Source: Nymphaea colorata
Taxonomy: Eukaryota; Streptophyta; Magnoliopsida; Nymphaeales; Nymphaeaceae
Direction of reading: 5' to 3'
Assembly (NCBI RefSeq): GCF_008831285.2
Contig: NC_045140.1
Span: 24,694,131-24,758,130, forward strand
Length of the DNA stretch: 64,000 bases
Part shown: positions 47,631 through 59,345 of the stretch, one piece after another
Position numbering within the stretch: the stretch's first letter is position 1
How the letters are laid out: every line of letters begins with the position of its first letter
Made by a program: the position numbers and the translations under genes
The notes under the pieces: model-generated
What the model was told of the DNA's origin: nothing
Seen by the model: only the letters and a program-made list of their open reading frames with translations
Database searches by the model: none

Positions 47631-50600
47631 ATGTATGTATGTATATACCCACTATTTTTTAAACTGCCACGTTGTGCCCTTTGTACCCATACTTGCACCC
47701 ATGTTATTTCTAGTGTTTACAAGCTGAAAAGGTTGGGGAAATTGCCCCTTAAGTATAACACAAATTGGAATTGAGCAACAGGTTTATATTAAATCAACAT
47801 GTATACACCTAAGCGTAGTCTATGCAATGATAGTAAGCAATGTAATTCGTGGGACAGCTAGAACTGAAGTTACTCAACAGTCAACATACTGAAAATAACT
47901 AAAGCATACCTTCTCCAACCTCATGCTTTCTCTCAGCTTTGCCAACTCCCTTTGTAGTTCATCATTCTGAGCCTTCTGTTCGGCAAAATTTTTTGTCAAT
48001 ACCTCAAACCTGTCAGACAGAAAGATTTAGACACCGGAGATGACAGCAATTACAATTACAAGAGCAACATTTATAAACCTGTCTGAAGTAAATTAGATAC
48101 TTGAAATGGCAACGATTATAAAAACAAAAGCAACATTTACTTGGTCACACTAAATTGGTCAGAAGATAAACAGAATTAATTGCATTGGGATCATCAGCTA
48201 CATGGCTTTCAACAAAAAGCCAGTAACATCAGCACCAGCATGGGACAAGCCCCCAAAAAAAAAATCTGGTACACTTAGTATTGAATAGAGCAAGACCTTT
48301 TATGTTATGGTTTACTAAAAAGGTATTTTTCTTGGTGGTAAAAGTTATGTTCTTCCTCTATCCACCCTTTATAATTATGAATTGTTTTATATTTTTAGGC
48401 TTATATTCAAATTAATATGTTATGCTATAGCCTTTTGTAGCATGTCCAGGCTGCAACTTGGGTGGACTGTTCTGTGGTAATTCATAAAGACAGTCTCTGG
48501 TCTTAATACGTACACTTGGTTTATACGGAAAATCCAGACCATTGCGTCAAATATGTTTTGTTTTCAGTTTTCACATGCTTGCTGCCCATTACGTTACAAA
48601 GTATAGAGTTCCATGTCTGTGTGGTATCCAACAAATTTTCAATCATATTAACTTTGTCATCCACTCACTGGCCAATCATTATGAATATATGCCCCATGAA
48701 GCAGAATTCCTCTAGAGCTATGTATAGGTTAATTCCCCAATTTGATACAAACAATAACGAAATGCCTATTAAAGAAATAAAGTTAATAAACCCATATCTG
48801 CTGATTTATAATGTGACTATACAATGTTTACAAAACAAACAAATTCAGTATAATAGCTTCAATACTTGAGAAGTGAGAATGTATTGCTAGGGAAAAATGT
48901 TTCAATAGCTTGACAAACATAATAAGCCTGTAGTCAAAGCAAAGTCCAAGAAATGCTTCACAAATCACAATCATAGTTACCTTATTTGCATGTCATTCAT
49001 CCTAATAAACATATCTTCCTCACTCTCTTTTGCCTTCTCTGCCTGCAGTAGATTATAAGGGCCTTAGATGAGGGAGAACATGAAATTCCTGGGGAAGCAG
49101 GTTACAACTTACAATATTCTTCCATACCTCCAAAAGGGACTGATCCCTTTCAGCAAATGCAGCAGCCATGCAATTTTGGAAAAATTTAACTTGTTTTTCA
49201 GCATCTTTGTTCTGAAACTCTCCAGAAAAGTCATAAACTTAAAAAGCACACAGAAATATTTCCACACAATAAATGTAAATGACAATATCAGTAGCATCTG
49301 AAAAAAAAATCACACAAAAATCTCCTTTAAAACCTGATCTCGTAATAACCTTGATTTGTATTGCCCAAGAATGTTATTGAACTCATTAACTCAAACAATT
49401 CCCCTTCAAACAACAACTACGTAGATGCATGTAACTATGTAAGTCATTGTTTGAAATGTGAATGAAGGAAACAAGCTGAAAGCAACAAATGCTTACCTTT
49501 GAGACTTCTTGACTGTGCAATTCAGCTAATTGAGCCTTAGAAAAAATAAACGCACTGCATTAGATGCCAGAAAAAAATAACATTGACACAAATAAGTGGT
49601 TAACAGCATTGATCTAGCACCTTGACATGGTAAGTTTCTGAAAGCTCCTCCTGAAGATTAACATTCTCTCTCATGCATGCAGATAATTTTTTCTTTAGAT
49701 TTTCAATCTCCTGCTCCAACAAGGTCGTCCTGAAAGCAACTTGAGCTAACTCAAATTATTTGCAGAAGAGAATATAAACATGCAATCACTACAGAAGCTC
49801 AAATGGTAATACTATATTTGGAATTACAAACCTCTGAAAATGCATTCGGGTTGCCACAACAAGGTATGCAGGACCAGCTTGCTGCATGCACAACTGTTCA
49901 ATGTCCTTCTGAAGTGCGTCCCTCTCTGCAGAAGAAAGGTATTAGCAAAAGGTTGCAAGTTCAGTGAGAAAATTCATAGCCTCACTCGTTTAGGAGGAAT
50001 TTTTTTTAATCTCATGATGTTGCAAGAAGCAGCACTTTTCTTTAATCACATTTGAGATCATCTAAACATGGAATCTGATGTCAATGTCATGACTGGAAAT
50101 TCATCATTCAAGCCTGATCACAACATATAGGGAATAACTAGGATAAGATATTGATGATAGAATCAAGTATGAGTATACACCACGGTGGGGAACAGATCTC
50201 ATGCTATGCTAGCTATTTATTCAGCATGTCTAATTTCTCCTATTTTAGTATCTTCTGCTTCACGAAGCCATTTTCTGCATAATATTCTTGTCTTTCTTCT
50301 TTTCTTTCTCCCTCTTATCTTCTGCTTAAGAGTAGATTATTTGTACCTCTATTCTTTTTCTCTCATAAGCTTCTAATCCAAATGCCATCTGGTAAGCAAT
50401 TCATTATATCAACAAATTGCTGAAGTCAACCTACTGCACCGTGCAATTATATCCAATCCAAGCAAGAAGTGCCCACCATGTTATCTATTACTCATCATTT
50501 TGCAATCATAACCCCTCGAATGATTTTTCTCCTCTTCTTTGAAGGGTTATCTTTTTCAAAAATTAGAATATAATTGGTGGCGTTAAAAGAAGTTATTGTT

Positions 50601-51303
50601 TCTTAATTCTTATATGAAGATATGGAATAAATCAGACACTATACCCTCCTCAATGGCAAATATATATGAACATAAGATCAATAGAAGGTTGTTTTTCTAG
50701 TTTGATGCATAGTCAATAATGATTGCATACAAGATCCACATACTTACTTGTTCAGTGACTTGTCAATAATGATTGCATACAAGATCCACATACTTACTTG
50801 TTCAGTGACTTCATGCTTTTGGAAGATACTTGAACTTATGATCCAAGTCAGGGATCCATACCTCAGGAGGTTTTTCATTTTCTACCTACCTTGATAAATG
50901 GAAAACCATATACCAGCTTGAACTTGTTTAGCGGATCTTGACCTGGAAAGATAAGGTCTATCATGCACTCTATGCCCTAGGAGATTATCAACAAAAATCT
51001 ATTTCTAGCATTATGTAACTTTCTTTCATGAGGTCAACAGCGATTTTTCTACAAATATGTGAATATACACAAGATAAACACAAACTCCCAAGTCATACAC
51101 AAGTTGTTTCGTTCAGAAAGTTCTGGACAGTAACAAAATTGTTTTAAAAAAATAATAGATAATTGTTTCAGAGTGATTTCTGCACTACAATAAATCAATG
51201 AATTCAAGTAACATATCTTGGTCAGAAGATTTACTTCCTTACCATGTTCAAGTTGTGCAATTCTTGAAAGCAACTCATAGTTAGTGCTTTCTATCCCCTC
51301 CAT
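35620..51303 (-). CDS. Coiled-coil protein of unknown function (At3g49055-like), 17 coding exons
   Basis: Exons in transcript order: 51303-51243, 49925-49832, 49729-49621, 49535-49497, 49211-49128, 49042-48981, 48009-47910, 46477-46418, 46341-46282, 46188-46132, 46051-45809, 44231-44148, 41952-41842, 38300-38230, 37305-37114, 36451-36358, 35916-35620. All join in phase to give 605 residues. The start ATG is the first in frame; a stop lies upstream in the spliced leader. The block ERDALQKDIEQLCMQQAGPA followed by YLVVATRMHFQR matches a conserved plant protein annotated as myosin- or girdin-like or uncharacterised. Residues to about 400 are mostly heptad-like and charged (KQVKFFQNCMAAAFAERDQS, RELAKLRESM). 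A Cys-rich patch (ECDEPECKDVH...CADVC) falls at about 297-320, a basic patch (RSMFRRSYLKQW) near 430-445, and a hydrophobic FEMVELLLVAAQL near the C-terminus. No catalytic domain is visible. The last intron appears to use a GC donor. Confidence 0.85.
42135..42456 (-). mobile_element. LTR of a Ty3/gypsy-type retrotransposon in an intron
   Basis: On the minus strand the segment starts TGATGCAAGATG directly after a polypurine tract (ACTAGGGGAGTC), contains a promoter-like CTATAAAAGGGGA (plus-strand 42350-42365), and ends ...TTTGATGCA, giving TG...CA ends and a 322-bp LTR. The GACGACTCTTTTCCAACTAGGGGAG lead-in resembles the 3' end of plant chromovirus-type elements. No second LTR copy was seen in the window, so the element is truncated or rearranged. 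Confidence 0.6.
42457..43489 (-). mobile_element. Internal remnant upstream of the LTR, with a GC-rich island
   Basis: This is the segment between the polypurine tract and the tandem array. The part at 42780-43480 is far richer in GC than the AT-rich introns around it, and has overlapping open frames on both strands (up to 226 codons on the minus strand). Those translations are low-complexity Gly/Pro/Ser/Arg with no protease, RT, RNase H or integrase motif. Most likely it is a non-coding internal part of the LTR element or other captured DNA. Confidence 0.4.
43490..44085. repeat. Tandem array, 2.6 copies of a ~225-bp unit
   Basis: Unit starts fall at 43490, 43720 and 43941 (periods 230 and 221). 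Each begins CC(C/T)AGT(T/G)TCAGCAAGCA, followed by AAAACTGTGACTCAGCT, and contains ATTGACCCCTTGAGCCT. The third copy is cut at 44085, 62 bases before the exon at 44148. Units are about 90 percent alike by eye and have no ORF. Confidence 0.85.
46680..46920 (+). pseudogene. Ty1/copia RNase H relic inside an intron
   Basis: The plus strand encodes, with one frameshift, YNNADGAYDPYERQA and then NLVSWTSKKQKVVARFHTEA, VYRSIAAATAEAT, a stop, VQHLLTE. This matches the copia pol RNase H pattern (DADWA...NLVSW(S/T)SKKQ..V(A/S)RS(S/T)EAEYR). It is opposite in orientation to the host gene and has no surrounding LTR that I can see. Confidence 0.8.
47521..47646. repeat. AT-rich compound microsatellite with palindromic flanks
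   Basis: (AT)n, CACACATACATACATATG, then (ACAT)n, about 46 bases of AT, CGG, and (GTAT)n. The (ACAT) arm and (GTAT) arm are reverse complements around the AT core, so the whole could fold back on itself. It lies in an intron of the coiled-coil gene. Confidence 0.9.
50712..50811. repeat. Perfect 50-bp tandem duplication
   Basis: GTCAATAATGATTGCATACA and the following 30 bases, ending TTCAGTGACTT, occur twice in direct succession (50712-50761, 50762-50811) without a mismatch. It lies in the first coding-side intron of the coiled-coil gene. Confidence 0.95.
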
Positions 51304-52109
51304 ACCTAGGAGAAAAATGGGGTAGATAAAAGCATGTCAGTCATTATCGCAAGATATATTTGACACATACAAGAAATCAAGAATTCATTTCCCCATTGCT
51401 GGCTCAAACAAAACAAATCCCCTTAAGCAACGATCAAAGTAAATAAGACAAACATCAACCCAAAGCTGACTACAAGAGACAGCATGACTAAATCAAATAG
51501 CCTTATCAACCAAACTGGAAGACTAAAAAGTATTAGGAGAAAACACCAAAAAAAAAAAAAAAATGCTGCGAATTAGTGGTTCGTGTTAACTTAGTGTCAA
51601 ACTCACTGCACAGTCTTTGAGCATAACTACATCCAACGGGCAAGTGTCTGACATGCTGTCACATGACCATGAAACAATTACAGTTTCTCAGGCTTCCATT
51701 TAATAGTGGATTCTCCGACGAATTCAACCATTCAACTGCGGGAACTAATTCATCTTCATTCTTCATTCTCTTTGTAGCCTAATCTCAAATTTAAATGAAC
51801 ACAATCGACAGCAACAACTTATTGACATACCAAATAAAAGAATATCGTGCAGACAAACAAGGACTATAACAAAAACAACAACCCAGGGCTGCAACATTAC
51901 ACTTTTGCGGTAACTACTGGAGGAAAATACAACAGACAAACCTCCAGACATCAATTCACAAAAAGAAACACAAGCTGTTCCAACTAAGAAGCAAAAGGAG
52001 ACAGCAGAGTCTTCTCCAACTGTTCCACTGCAAATTATGCGATTCCCAAAAATCAAGGGGCAAAAAGAACGGCAGCAGGAAAAGGACCAGAAAAATCCAA
52101 TGAACTTAC

Positions 52110-52440
52110 CCGATGACAATTATAACAACCAAAAGAGATTGGAAACGTGAAGGGGGGAACAATTCATCGCCGCGACGAAGGAAAGAAGCTTCGTTGTCGT
52201 TGCTAGATTGAGGGTTGAGGAAGGCGGTATAACTCTGAGCTCTGGACCAGGCTGGACGAATCCGTTCCTTTGAGGAAAAGAAAGTCTCTTCCGATGGGCT
52301 TGCCCAATTTCGCCCCTCGCCAACCGATCCGCGCTACCCACGACCAAGAAGCTTTCGATGAGTGAGCAACACAGGGATCTCGGAGTGATAGGTACCAAAT
52401 TTGGTCCGAACTCCGAAGCGAGATGATTCTGGAGGGAGTA
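52110..52440 (-). other. Predicted non-coding first exon of the coiled-coil gene
   Basis: The donor on the minus strand is ATCGG|GTAAGT at 52109/52110. It pairs with acceptor CTCCTAG|GT just before the start ATG at 51303. The exon's upstream edge is uncertain and could reach about 52680. Reading back from the ATG, an in-frame TAA is met within 20 bases, so no longer N-terminus exists in this splice form. Confidence 0.55.
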
Positions 52441-52595
52441 TAGAATGAAAAGAGATTACGAACGAGAAGAGGAGGAAAACTAATTGACTGTGACACCGCG
52501 GGTGGATTTTCACGCAGTTGAGAGAGAGAGAGGGAGGGAGGGAAACAAGGAGGCGGGGAATTTTGGACCTGGGTTTGCCCTAGCGTGGGAAAGAA

Positions 52596-52683
52596 AGTAA
52601 CGGTTGGCTGTTCAACGACCCACGGGCTCGTCACGAGCCATACCGACCCTTCTGGTACCCAATCTTCGAGAGTAACGGTTGCT
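52596..52683 (-). promoter_or_regulatory. Two MSA-like (AACGG) elements upstream of the coiled-coil gene
   Basis: The 11-mer AGTAACGGTTG occurs exactly twice, at 52596-52606 and 52671-52681, 75 bp apart. Its AACGG core is the centre of the mitosis-specific activator element bound by plant MYB3R factors. A TATA-like CCATATAAGG lies on the minus strand near 52719-52710. Function is inferred from motif and position. Confidence 0.4.
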
Positions 52684-55600
52684 TTTCTCGCTAGTCGGGG
52701 TAGCCCGGCCTTATATGGGAATAACATTGTCGAAGCCATTGGTATGGCATTTAGGTTTGTTTGTTTAATGAATGGTATCCTTTTGAAATTTCAAGTGGGC
52801 TTGATTAAGCGTTACTGTTTATGTTGGAGTTAAATTTATATATGATGTTGATCAATCACTATAACTTATTTACAACCCGGTTAACATGCTTTTGAACTTT
52901 ATTAAGACAGTGTGTGTGGTCATGTCCTGCTTGTGGTTTACCTCACATTGGTGCGATACAAATGGGTGTACATCTTTCCGGTTAGCGGGGTTTTTCACCA
53001 CCCGACAAAAAGCCCAAGCCTGAACAACTTTGACAATTAAACCCACCCTTTTTGTAGAAACCAACACATTTAATATAGTTAGCATGGCTTGAGTATTTTG
53101 CAGCTTCTCTCATAGGAGAGCTTCAACTCTCTCTTTTTCTCTCTTGCTTTCAATCTTTTCACGGCTTCTCATTTTTTCTCCCACCTTCATTCTGGTACTT
53201 AGTACTTCTTTGTCTGCCCTTCTCCCAATTCCTCTCACCCTGCGCATCCTCTTTGTTCTTGTCTCTTCCTCTTTTGTCAGCCATGTCTGACGTTTTGCAG
53301 TCTTGGTAAATGAGTTGTTGGTGGTGGATAATCTGGGAGGAGCAGAATAACCATGTTTTTAGAGCCTTAGCAACTTATTGCTTTTTTTGGCTATTTGCTT
53401 CAATTGGATATTTATAGGTTGTGTTTGTTTTACCATGGACAGATTCATGGATTTAAGATAAGACCACTCCTCTATCTGACCTTAAATTCATGGTTTTTAA
53501 CATGTAGCATTAGGGGCAGACTGAGGAGGGAGGGGGGCCCGCCTAAGCCGTGGCCCTACCCCAGCTTACTGAAAAAAAAAATACATTAAAAAAAATTAAA
53601 AATTTATAGTTGCGTAATGTATTTTTTGGATTCTGATTTAGTTTGGCCCTATCCGAATAAGTTTATTGGACCGTTTGGCCCATCCTTGAAAAAAATCATG
53701 GCTTTGCTCCTGTGTAGCATGAATTTAAAATCCATGCTACTAAGATCCTTTGATGTTCTCTCAAAACACACTTTTTTTTTTATGCAGCCTCAATCTAAAA
53801 ACAAGGCTATCAAACGCAACCTTAGTTTGTGCTTTGCACTCGACACCGCTTATATTACACCTCTTCTCCCCCTCCCTCCTCATCCTCTCCTACTAGTCTC
53901 TTTTTGTTGCTTTCTTCCTTCGCTTCTTTTGTTTTGTAGTAGAGTAACTTCTTGTCACCAAAATTTGTTAATGTTTTCCATTTAGTTGTCTCTCTCTCTC
54001 ACCCTCTCATCAACGGCTGTGAGAGTGCTTTTTCTTTCTTTCAAAATCATATCCCTTCAAACTGAAAGATCCCAAACCAGCATGGTCGTGCTTCCCACCT
54101 CCTCTTAAGTCAGTCATTCATATATTTTAAAAGAAATTGTACAAAATTAAATATACACATAATGTTTTCCGTTAAATTGTAAAACCTAAAAGCTCAATAA
54201 TTAACAAAAAAGACTGCCCACTTTGATGGTATTTTATTTTTCTAAACTTAGCAAAACTTTTTTTATTAGCTGAATAAAAATTTAAGCGTGTGGTCTTACC
54301 GAATATTGAGGGAGGGACCTGAGCTCTTACAGTCAATTCAAGTTCATAAAAAAAGAAGCCCACATGACATTCATAACAAAGCGGAGCCAAGTCAAATTGA
54401 AAAGAAAACTATATAATGTCTGCAACTTATGAGATTGATTCTCCCCACAAAATGAAGTCGATTCGTGCATTTTAGAATGACGGAACCGTTCATCCAAATT
54501 AACTATCTGGCTGAGTATGCGTGGATCTTGCCTCCGTAATATTGTAAATATCATGAATTCGGATATTTGGAAAAAGACAAGTAGCCTTGCACTTTGATTA
54601 ATTAACAACAAACTAACTACCATTCAGCTGAAATCAATTTTTAAAAGCACCATCCACTGCCTAGTTTTTGCCATCCAAACAAAAACTAGGTTTCAAAAGG
54701 TGATAAACTGTTTTTCATCATGGTGCTCAAACACGCAAACATGGTTTCCAAAACTCATTAAATAAATTGATTTTCACAAAACCAGGTTTTTAAAAACCTA
54801 TTTTTCTGGATCGAAACTCTACCGTATAGGTTTACAAAAACCATGACGTATATCTTCATCTATCATGGAAAATATTCTTGTTGCACTTTCTCTTCATAAC
54901 TTTCCATCTTTTGGTTCATATTTATATCTGGAGGGGCACCTATATGCGTATAAAAGTAAATATTTAAAAATGCATGTATAAAATCAAGAAATTTTTAAGA
55001 AGCTCGCGTGGGCAACTGCCCACATCAGACTACAAGTGGCTCCGCTACTATGGCTAGCTATTGAATTATTTGGCCATCTAATCATCTAAACCAAGTGGAT
55101 TGAACTCCCTTGGGCACTCACATTGATGTTTTCAATTTCTTGCAGGCGAATATCTTTGATCATTCTTGCACTGATTTTTTAGTTAGTTGACATTGCCGCG
55201 TGTTGGTGTGACGTGGATTTCTTGTGGACGAACTCAAGGGCTGGCATTTTGTGTTTTCTTGTATTTTCTAAGGTGATTCAGGACACGAAGTGGGTGATTT
55301 GAAACCTGTTACATCCATGTAGGTTGCTCTTATTTGGAATCAAGTACCATTTGATATCTTAAAATCTAAAAAGCAACTTGCTTTTCAAAGCCGTTTTGTT
55401 TTATTAGATTACTTCCGCAATCTTGTGGGACCGATTTAGACGACACTTAGCTTGAGATAAGTTTTCCACTACGGCTGGGCATCCAGCTGGGCTAGGGTTT
55501 GAGCATGCGGCAAGAGCCTGGCTGGGGACTCGGCCCTACTCGGATATAATAAAAAATATAAAAAATTAATATATAAAAATATATTGTAATGACAAATATG

Positions 55601-56385
55601 TTAAAATACAACTAAATTTCCATTTTGTTTTCTACTTAATCTTCACTATTTGATTTCCTTGAAATCAACAGTCTAGCCAATTTTCATCAAGTCTTGCATA
55701 AGAAGGTTCGGTAGTTACTTGTTTTTTTTATATATAATAGAGCGAGAGGAAAGGAGAAAAAAGTGATGGAAAATAAGTTGCACTAAGTCTTAAAAATGAT
55801 GAAAAGCTCAAGATACATGCTTCCTAAGATGATATCCTTGTTTAACAGTTTTGAGAAAACTAGTGCTTCCTATGGAAAAGTCACGAATAAACGACTCATT
55901 TGGAATAACAGGAAAAATGCCAGACCAAATGAAGGTTCAGATTTGGATAATATCAGGTAGGACTCCCATCAATCAAGTTTCAACTTGACGAGGAGAGCAA
56001 TTATATCAGCGTTAAACTAATGTTATTGCTTATCCATAGAGCATGCACAAGACAATTTGCCAAAAGTTAAACATGGATGTTAACGTTAAATATTAAAATA
56101 AAGGCGAAGACATTACAATGTTCACCATGTTTATATGGGTAACCCTGCTGGAAATGAGTCATAGATATCATAATTGACTTAAAAACTTATAATTGAACAT
56201 AAAGCTAATGTTATCTTTCAAAATTGATAACTTACCCACGGGCAATCAACTAATGACTAATTTACAGTCAACCATCTATTTTTTAAAGTATTTAAGATAA
56301 ACTCCTACTCTTTTAAAACATTCTCACGTAGTCACATGTTGCTTGTTGTTTATAAAAGTTACTTGCTTTGGTCATGGACATTTAG

Positions 56386-56560
56386 TGGGTGTTTGACAAC
56401 AGTAACATTATGCTATTGTCTCATAATTATACTTCAAAAGGTGAAGTAGAAGTCCCATGAATTTACCCTAAAAAGTGGAGTAGATTCTTGAAACATCTAT
56501 TCTACTTTTTGGGATAGGTTCACAAGTTGTAACAATGAGTTACCATTGCCAAACAACTCC
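56386..56560. mobile_element. MITE-like element
   Basis: The ends GGGTGTTTGACAACAGTAAC and GTTACCATTGCCAAACAACT(CC) are imperfect inverted repeats of about 20 bp around a 175-bp non-coding core. A GTGGAGTAGA...TCTACTTTTTGGG fold lies inside. Terminal TGTTTGRCAA sequences recall the element at 2807-2953. Confidence 0.6.
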
Positions 56561-57063
56561 TTCCAGATGAAACTCCACCAAATTGATATTCTTCTTTTTC
56601 AAAAAGAAGTAATAGGTTAAATACTTAAAGTACTATTTAGAAAACACAAAGCTGGCGGTAAGCCTAAGAAGTTTGGTACAGTGAAGTTGGGTTTTTGCTG
56701 TTAGACAAATAGTTTCATTGGAACTTTTGAACGGCAACTCTCTGCACAAACTGAAGTATTTATAAGTTGGAAAGTAAGGATTATAGCCAAAAGGTCTTTC
56801 AATTTTAGGGCAAGAAACTTAAGTTTTTCAACCCAAGTTTTCGTGGAGTTGTAGCCAAAAGTCAAGCACATATCTACATAACGGACGAAAGATCTCTAAT
56901 TCATCTATTATGTACATGAGTTGCTGCAAAATGAAATGTTGCAGTAAAAAGTTAATTAATTTCTCTAGCCTTGAAACTCACAACGCATTCAAGAAAAGCG
57001 AATGCCATTACATGGAGAGATTGATGGAAGGCTCCCCTTGAAGCAAACACTATAAATTTTCAG

Positions 57064-57212
57064 GATTGTTTGCCATTAGCAACAATAATATATTGTTTCA
57101 TGTATCAGTTTGAAGAAAATTTATGTGACACTATAATAAAGTTTTCATAAATTTACACAATCATTAAGATATATAAAACAGTAACAATTTGTTATTGTAG
57201 CCAAATGCTCCG
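57064..57212. mobile_element. MITE-like element with long inverted arms
   Basis: The left arm GATTGTTTGCCATTAGCAAC plus about 24 bases is imperfectly complementary to the last ~45 bases ending GTAGCCAAATGCTCC. The element is 149 bp, AT-rich and has no ORF. Confidence 0.55.
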
Positions 57213-57423
57213 TTAGTTCACCATTTTTGCGTCGCTATTGAATCATCTCGGTACAGGAAGGCACTAAAGTTTCAACATTTCTTGTGCATTAGATGGAAAA
57301 AAAAAAACTGAAGTGATATAAAGGCAAGGTATAATAACAGGTATGAACATTATTTATTAAAATATACGGAGACACACATATAATGACAAGCCTATTCGAC
57401 ATCAACAGATAGTCTACAAATAG

Positions 57424-57424
<1 letters not shown>

Positions 57425-57465
<41 letters not shown>
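57425..57465. repeat. (CA)n-(TA)n microsatellite
   Basis: About 12 CA units run directly into about 9 TA units. Confidence 0.95.
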
Positions 57466-58134
57466 GCCTAGCCAAACCTTATGGTCCCAAAAGGGACGTC
57501 CACAAATTGGTGAAAAGGCGAAAACAGTTACCACTTTAAGTTTTGTGGTCTGCCACAACAAACGGCCACTAAGCATTCACAGGCAACTGTGGAAGGAAAA
57601 ATCTTTGCAAGTCAACTCTGAAAAGATGCCTTAAATCCTTAGGGAGTGTTTGATGGTGTTGGAATTGTGGAATTTTAAAATTAAAATTTCATTTTTCATA
57701 GTATGGGAATTGTGGTATCAAACAAATAATTTTGATTCTGTAATTATAGGCTTATCCTTGAATATCCTGAAATTGTGACTCTATCCTATGGGTGAAATTA
57801 TGATCCCATAATTTTAGACTTTTTTTCATTTCTCTTTAGGATACATGTCATGAAGGTTTTAATTCATCAATTCTAAATTTAAGCTAAGTTTAGAGTTCCA
57901 ATTGCTGCCCTGGAGATTAGGCCACTTTTTAATTTAAAAAGGCTTATCATGCTATAGCAGGCACAGTAATCTTGTGGGGTTTGTCTCACCCTAACTTGCC
58001 AATATAAAAAGAAAGGGATTGACAAACTGAGCAAAAAGACAGAACAAAAGATTGATCACAAATGTCTCATTTGGAAAGCAATAAAGACATGTTGGCACGC
58101 ATTAAAGTTTAATAATAGCACCTCTAGCCCCCAA

Positions 58135-58137
<3 letters not shown>

Positions 58138-58177
<40 letters not shown>
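58138..58177. repeat. (TA)n microsatellite
   Basis: A 40-base uninterrupted TA run. Confidence 0.95.
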
Positions 58178-58179
<2 letters not shown>

Positions 58180-58846
58180 CAAGTGGCGTATGATTAAGTC
58201 GCGTGAAAACATTTTTGGAACTACTTACTTTTTTTTTTCTTTTTTTAGTTGGGCGTTGGGGTTCTTATTTTTCATAATATTAGATTTGATCACTGGTCAT
58301 TATATACGTAAGTAACACTATCATTCTTTCTTATTCTTCATAATGATTGAACAGTGAATATTCATTCAGTTATGAGGGATATAGACCTATCAATTAAGTT
58401 GTGCTACTCTCTAAGGTTCGCAGTTTTAGTTTTATGATATATTTGGAAAATAAATTATGGTATTAAACATGGCAATGTCACCATTTTTTGTTTACATCAC
58501 TTTTTCATTGTGTTTGTGAGGTGTCCGTCTTTCTCCGCAGCATTCTTAACAAGAAACATTCAATAAGAACAAAGTTTCACATTCATTAAAATGTTGGACG
58601 GTGAACATTCAAGAAAATGATAAGACAATTTTAGAAGAAAAAACTCACATAGATTAATAACTTCTATATAAGAACCATGTAAACTGGAGGGCTACAGTAC
58701 ACTTCAGCCGAATATCACAAACTTGGAGTATAGCTAAATTGTAAAGTATGAAAGGGTCGACCTATTGTGAAGCCACATCTATGATCGGTCTTGCTCAGCC
58801 ACTTATCAGCCAATGATAAAAATACGATGTAAGAACTAGGCTTAGG

Positions 58847-59146
58847 CATCGGATCGGCCCGACCTACCTTGACCCAGCCTTATAAGAGTGGGTTGGCCTG
58901 ATATCAAAAACCTGAGCTCAGGCCTGGGCTCGATGCTCAAAACCTAAGTCCAAGCCTAACCTGGCTCAACCCGCTCATAATAAAAATTATTTTTAATATA
59001 AAATATATTTTAATAATAAAATATATATTATTAATTTTAAAAATAATATTTAAAATTTACCAAACCAAACCGAATACCCATCAACCAATTCACGCCCAAT
59101 CGAACCGAGGTACCGGTTGGGTACTCAACCCAATGCTCACCTCTAG
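58847..59146. mobile_element. GGCCCGACC / CCCAACC-type dispersed repeat
   Basis: It begins GGCTTAGGCATCGGATCGGC and ends CAATGCTCACCTCTAG. The interior has GGCCTGGGCTCGATGC-like motifs, then a pure AT block, then CGGTTGGGTACTCAACCC. This three-part layout is typical of non-coding plant repeats of unknown class. There is no coding capacity. Confidence 0.45.
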
Positions 59147-59285
59147 TAAGTACAATTATTAGCATCCCAGTAAAAAGTGCAAAGTTATTCTATGCATAAA
59201 GCTACCACCATTATTAATTTTCAATCATTTTGATGGGACTACATCCACTTGGGGGCAGGAAGCATCTTATCTTAGTACGAGCACA

Positions 59286-59345
59286 CCGTAAGGACCAAAC
59301 AAGAAACTGTGCCCATCGTAAGGGACCAAACAAGAAACTGTGCGC
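59286..59345. repeat. Short tandem duplication, ~31 bp
   Basis: The motif CGTAAG(G)GACCAAACAAGA followed by AACTGTGC occurs twice in succession, differing by one G. Confidence 0.85.

Noticed and set aside
52203-52739. 178-codon minus-strand ORF at the coiled-coil promoter
   Set aside because: It overlaps the promoter and leader, runs in a different frame from the real protein and shows no similarity.
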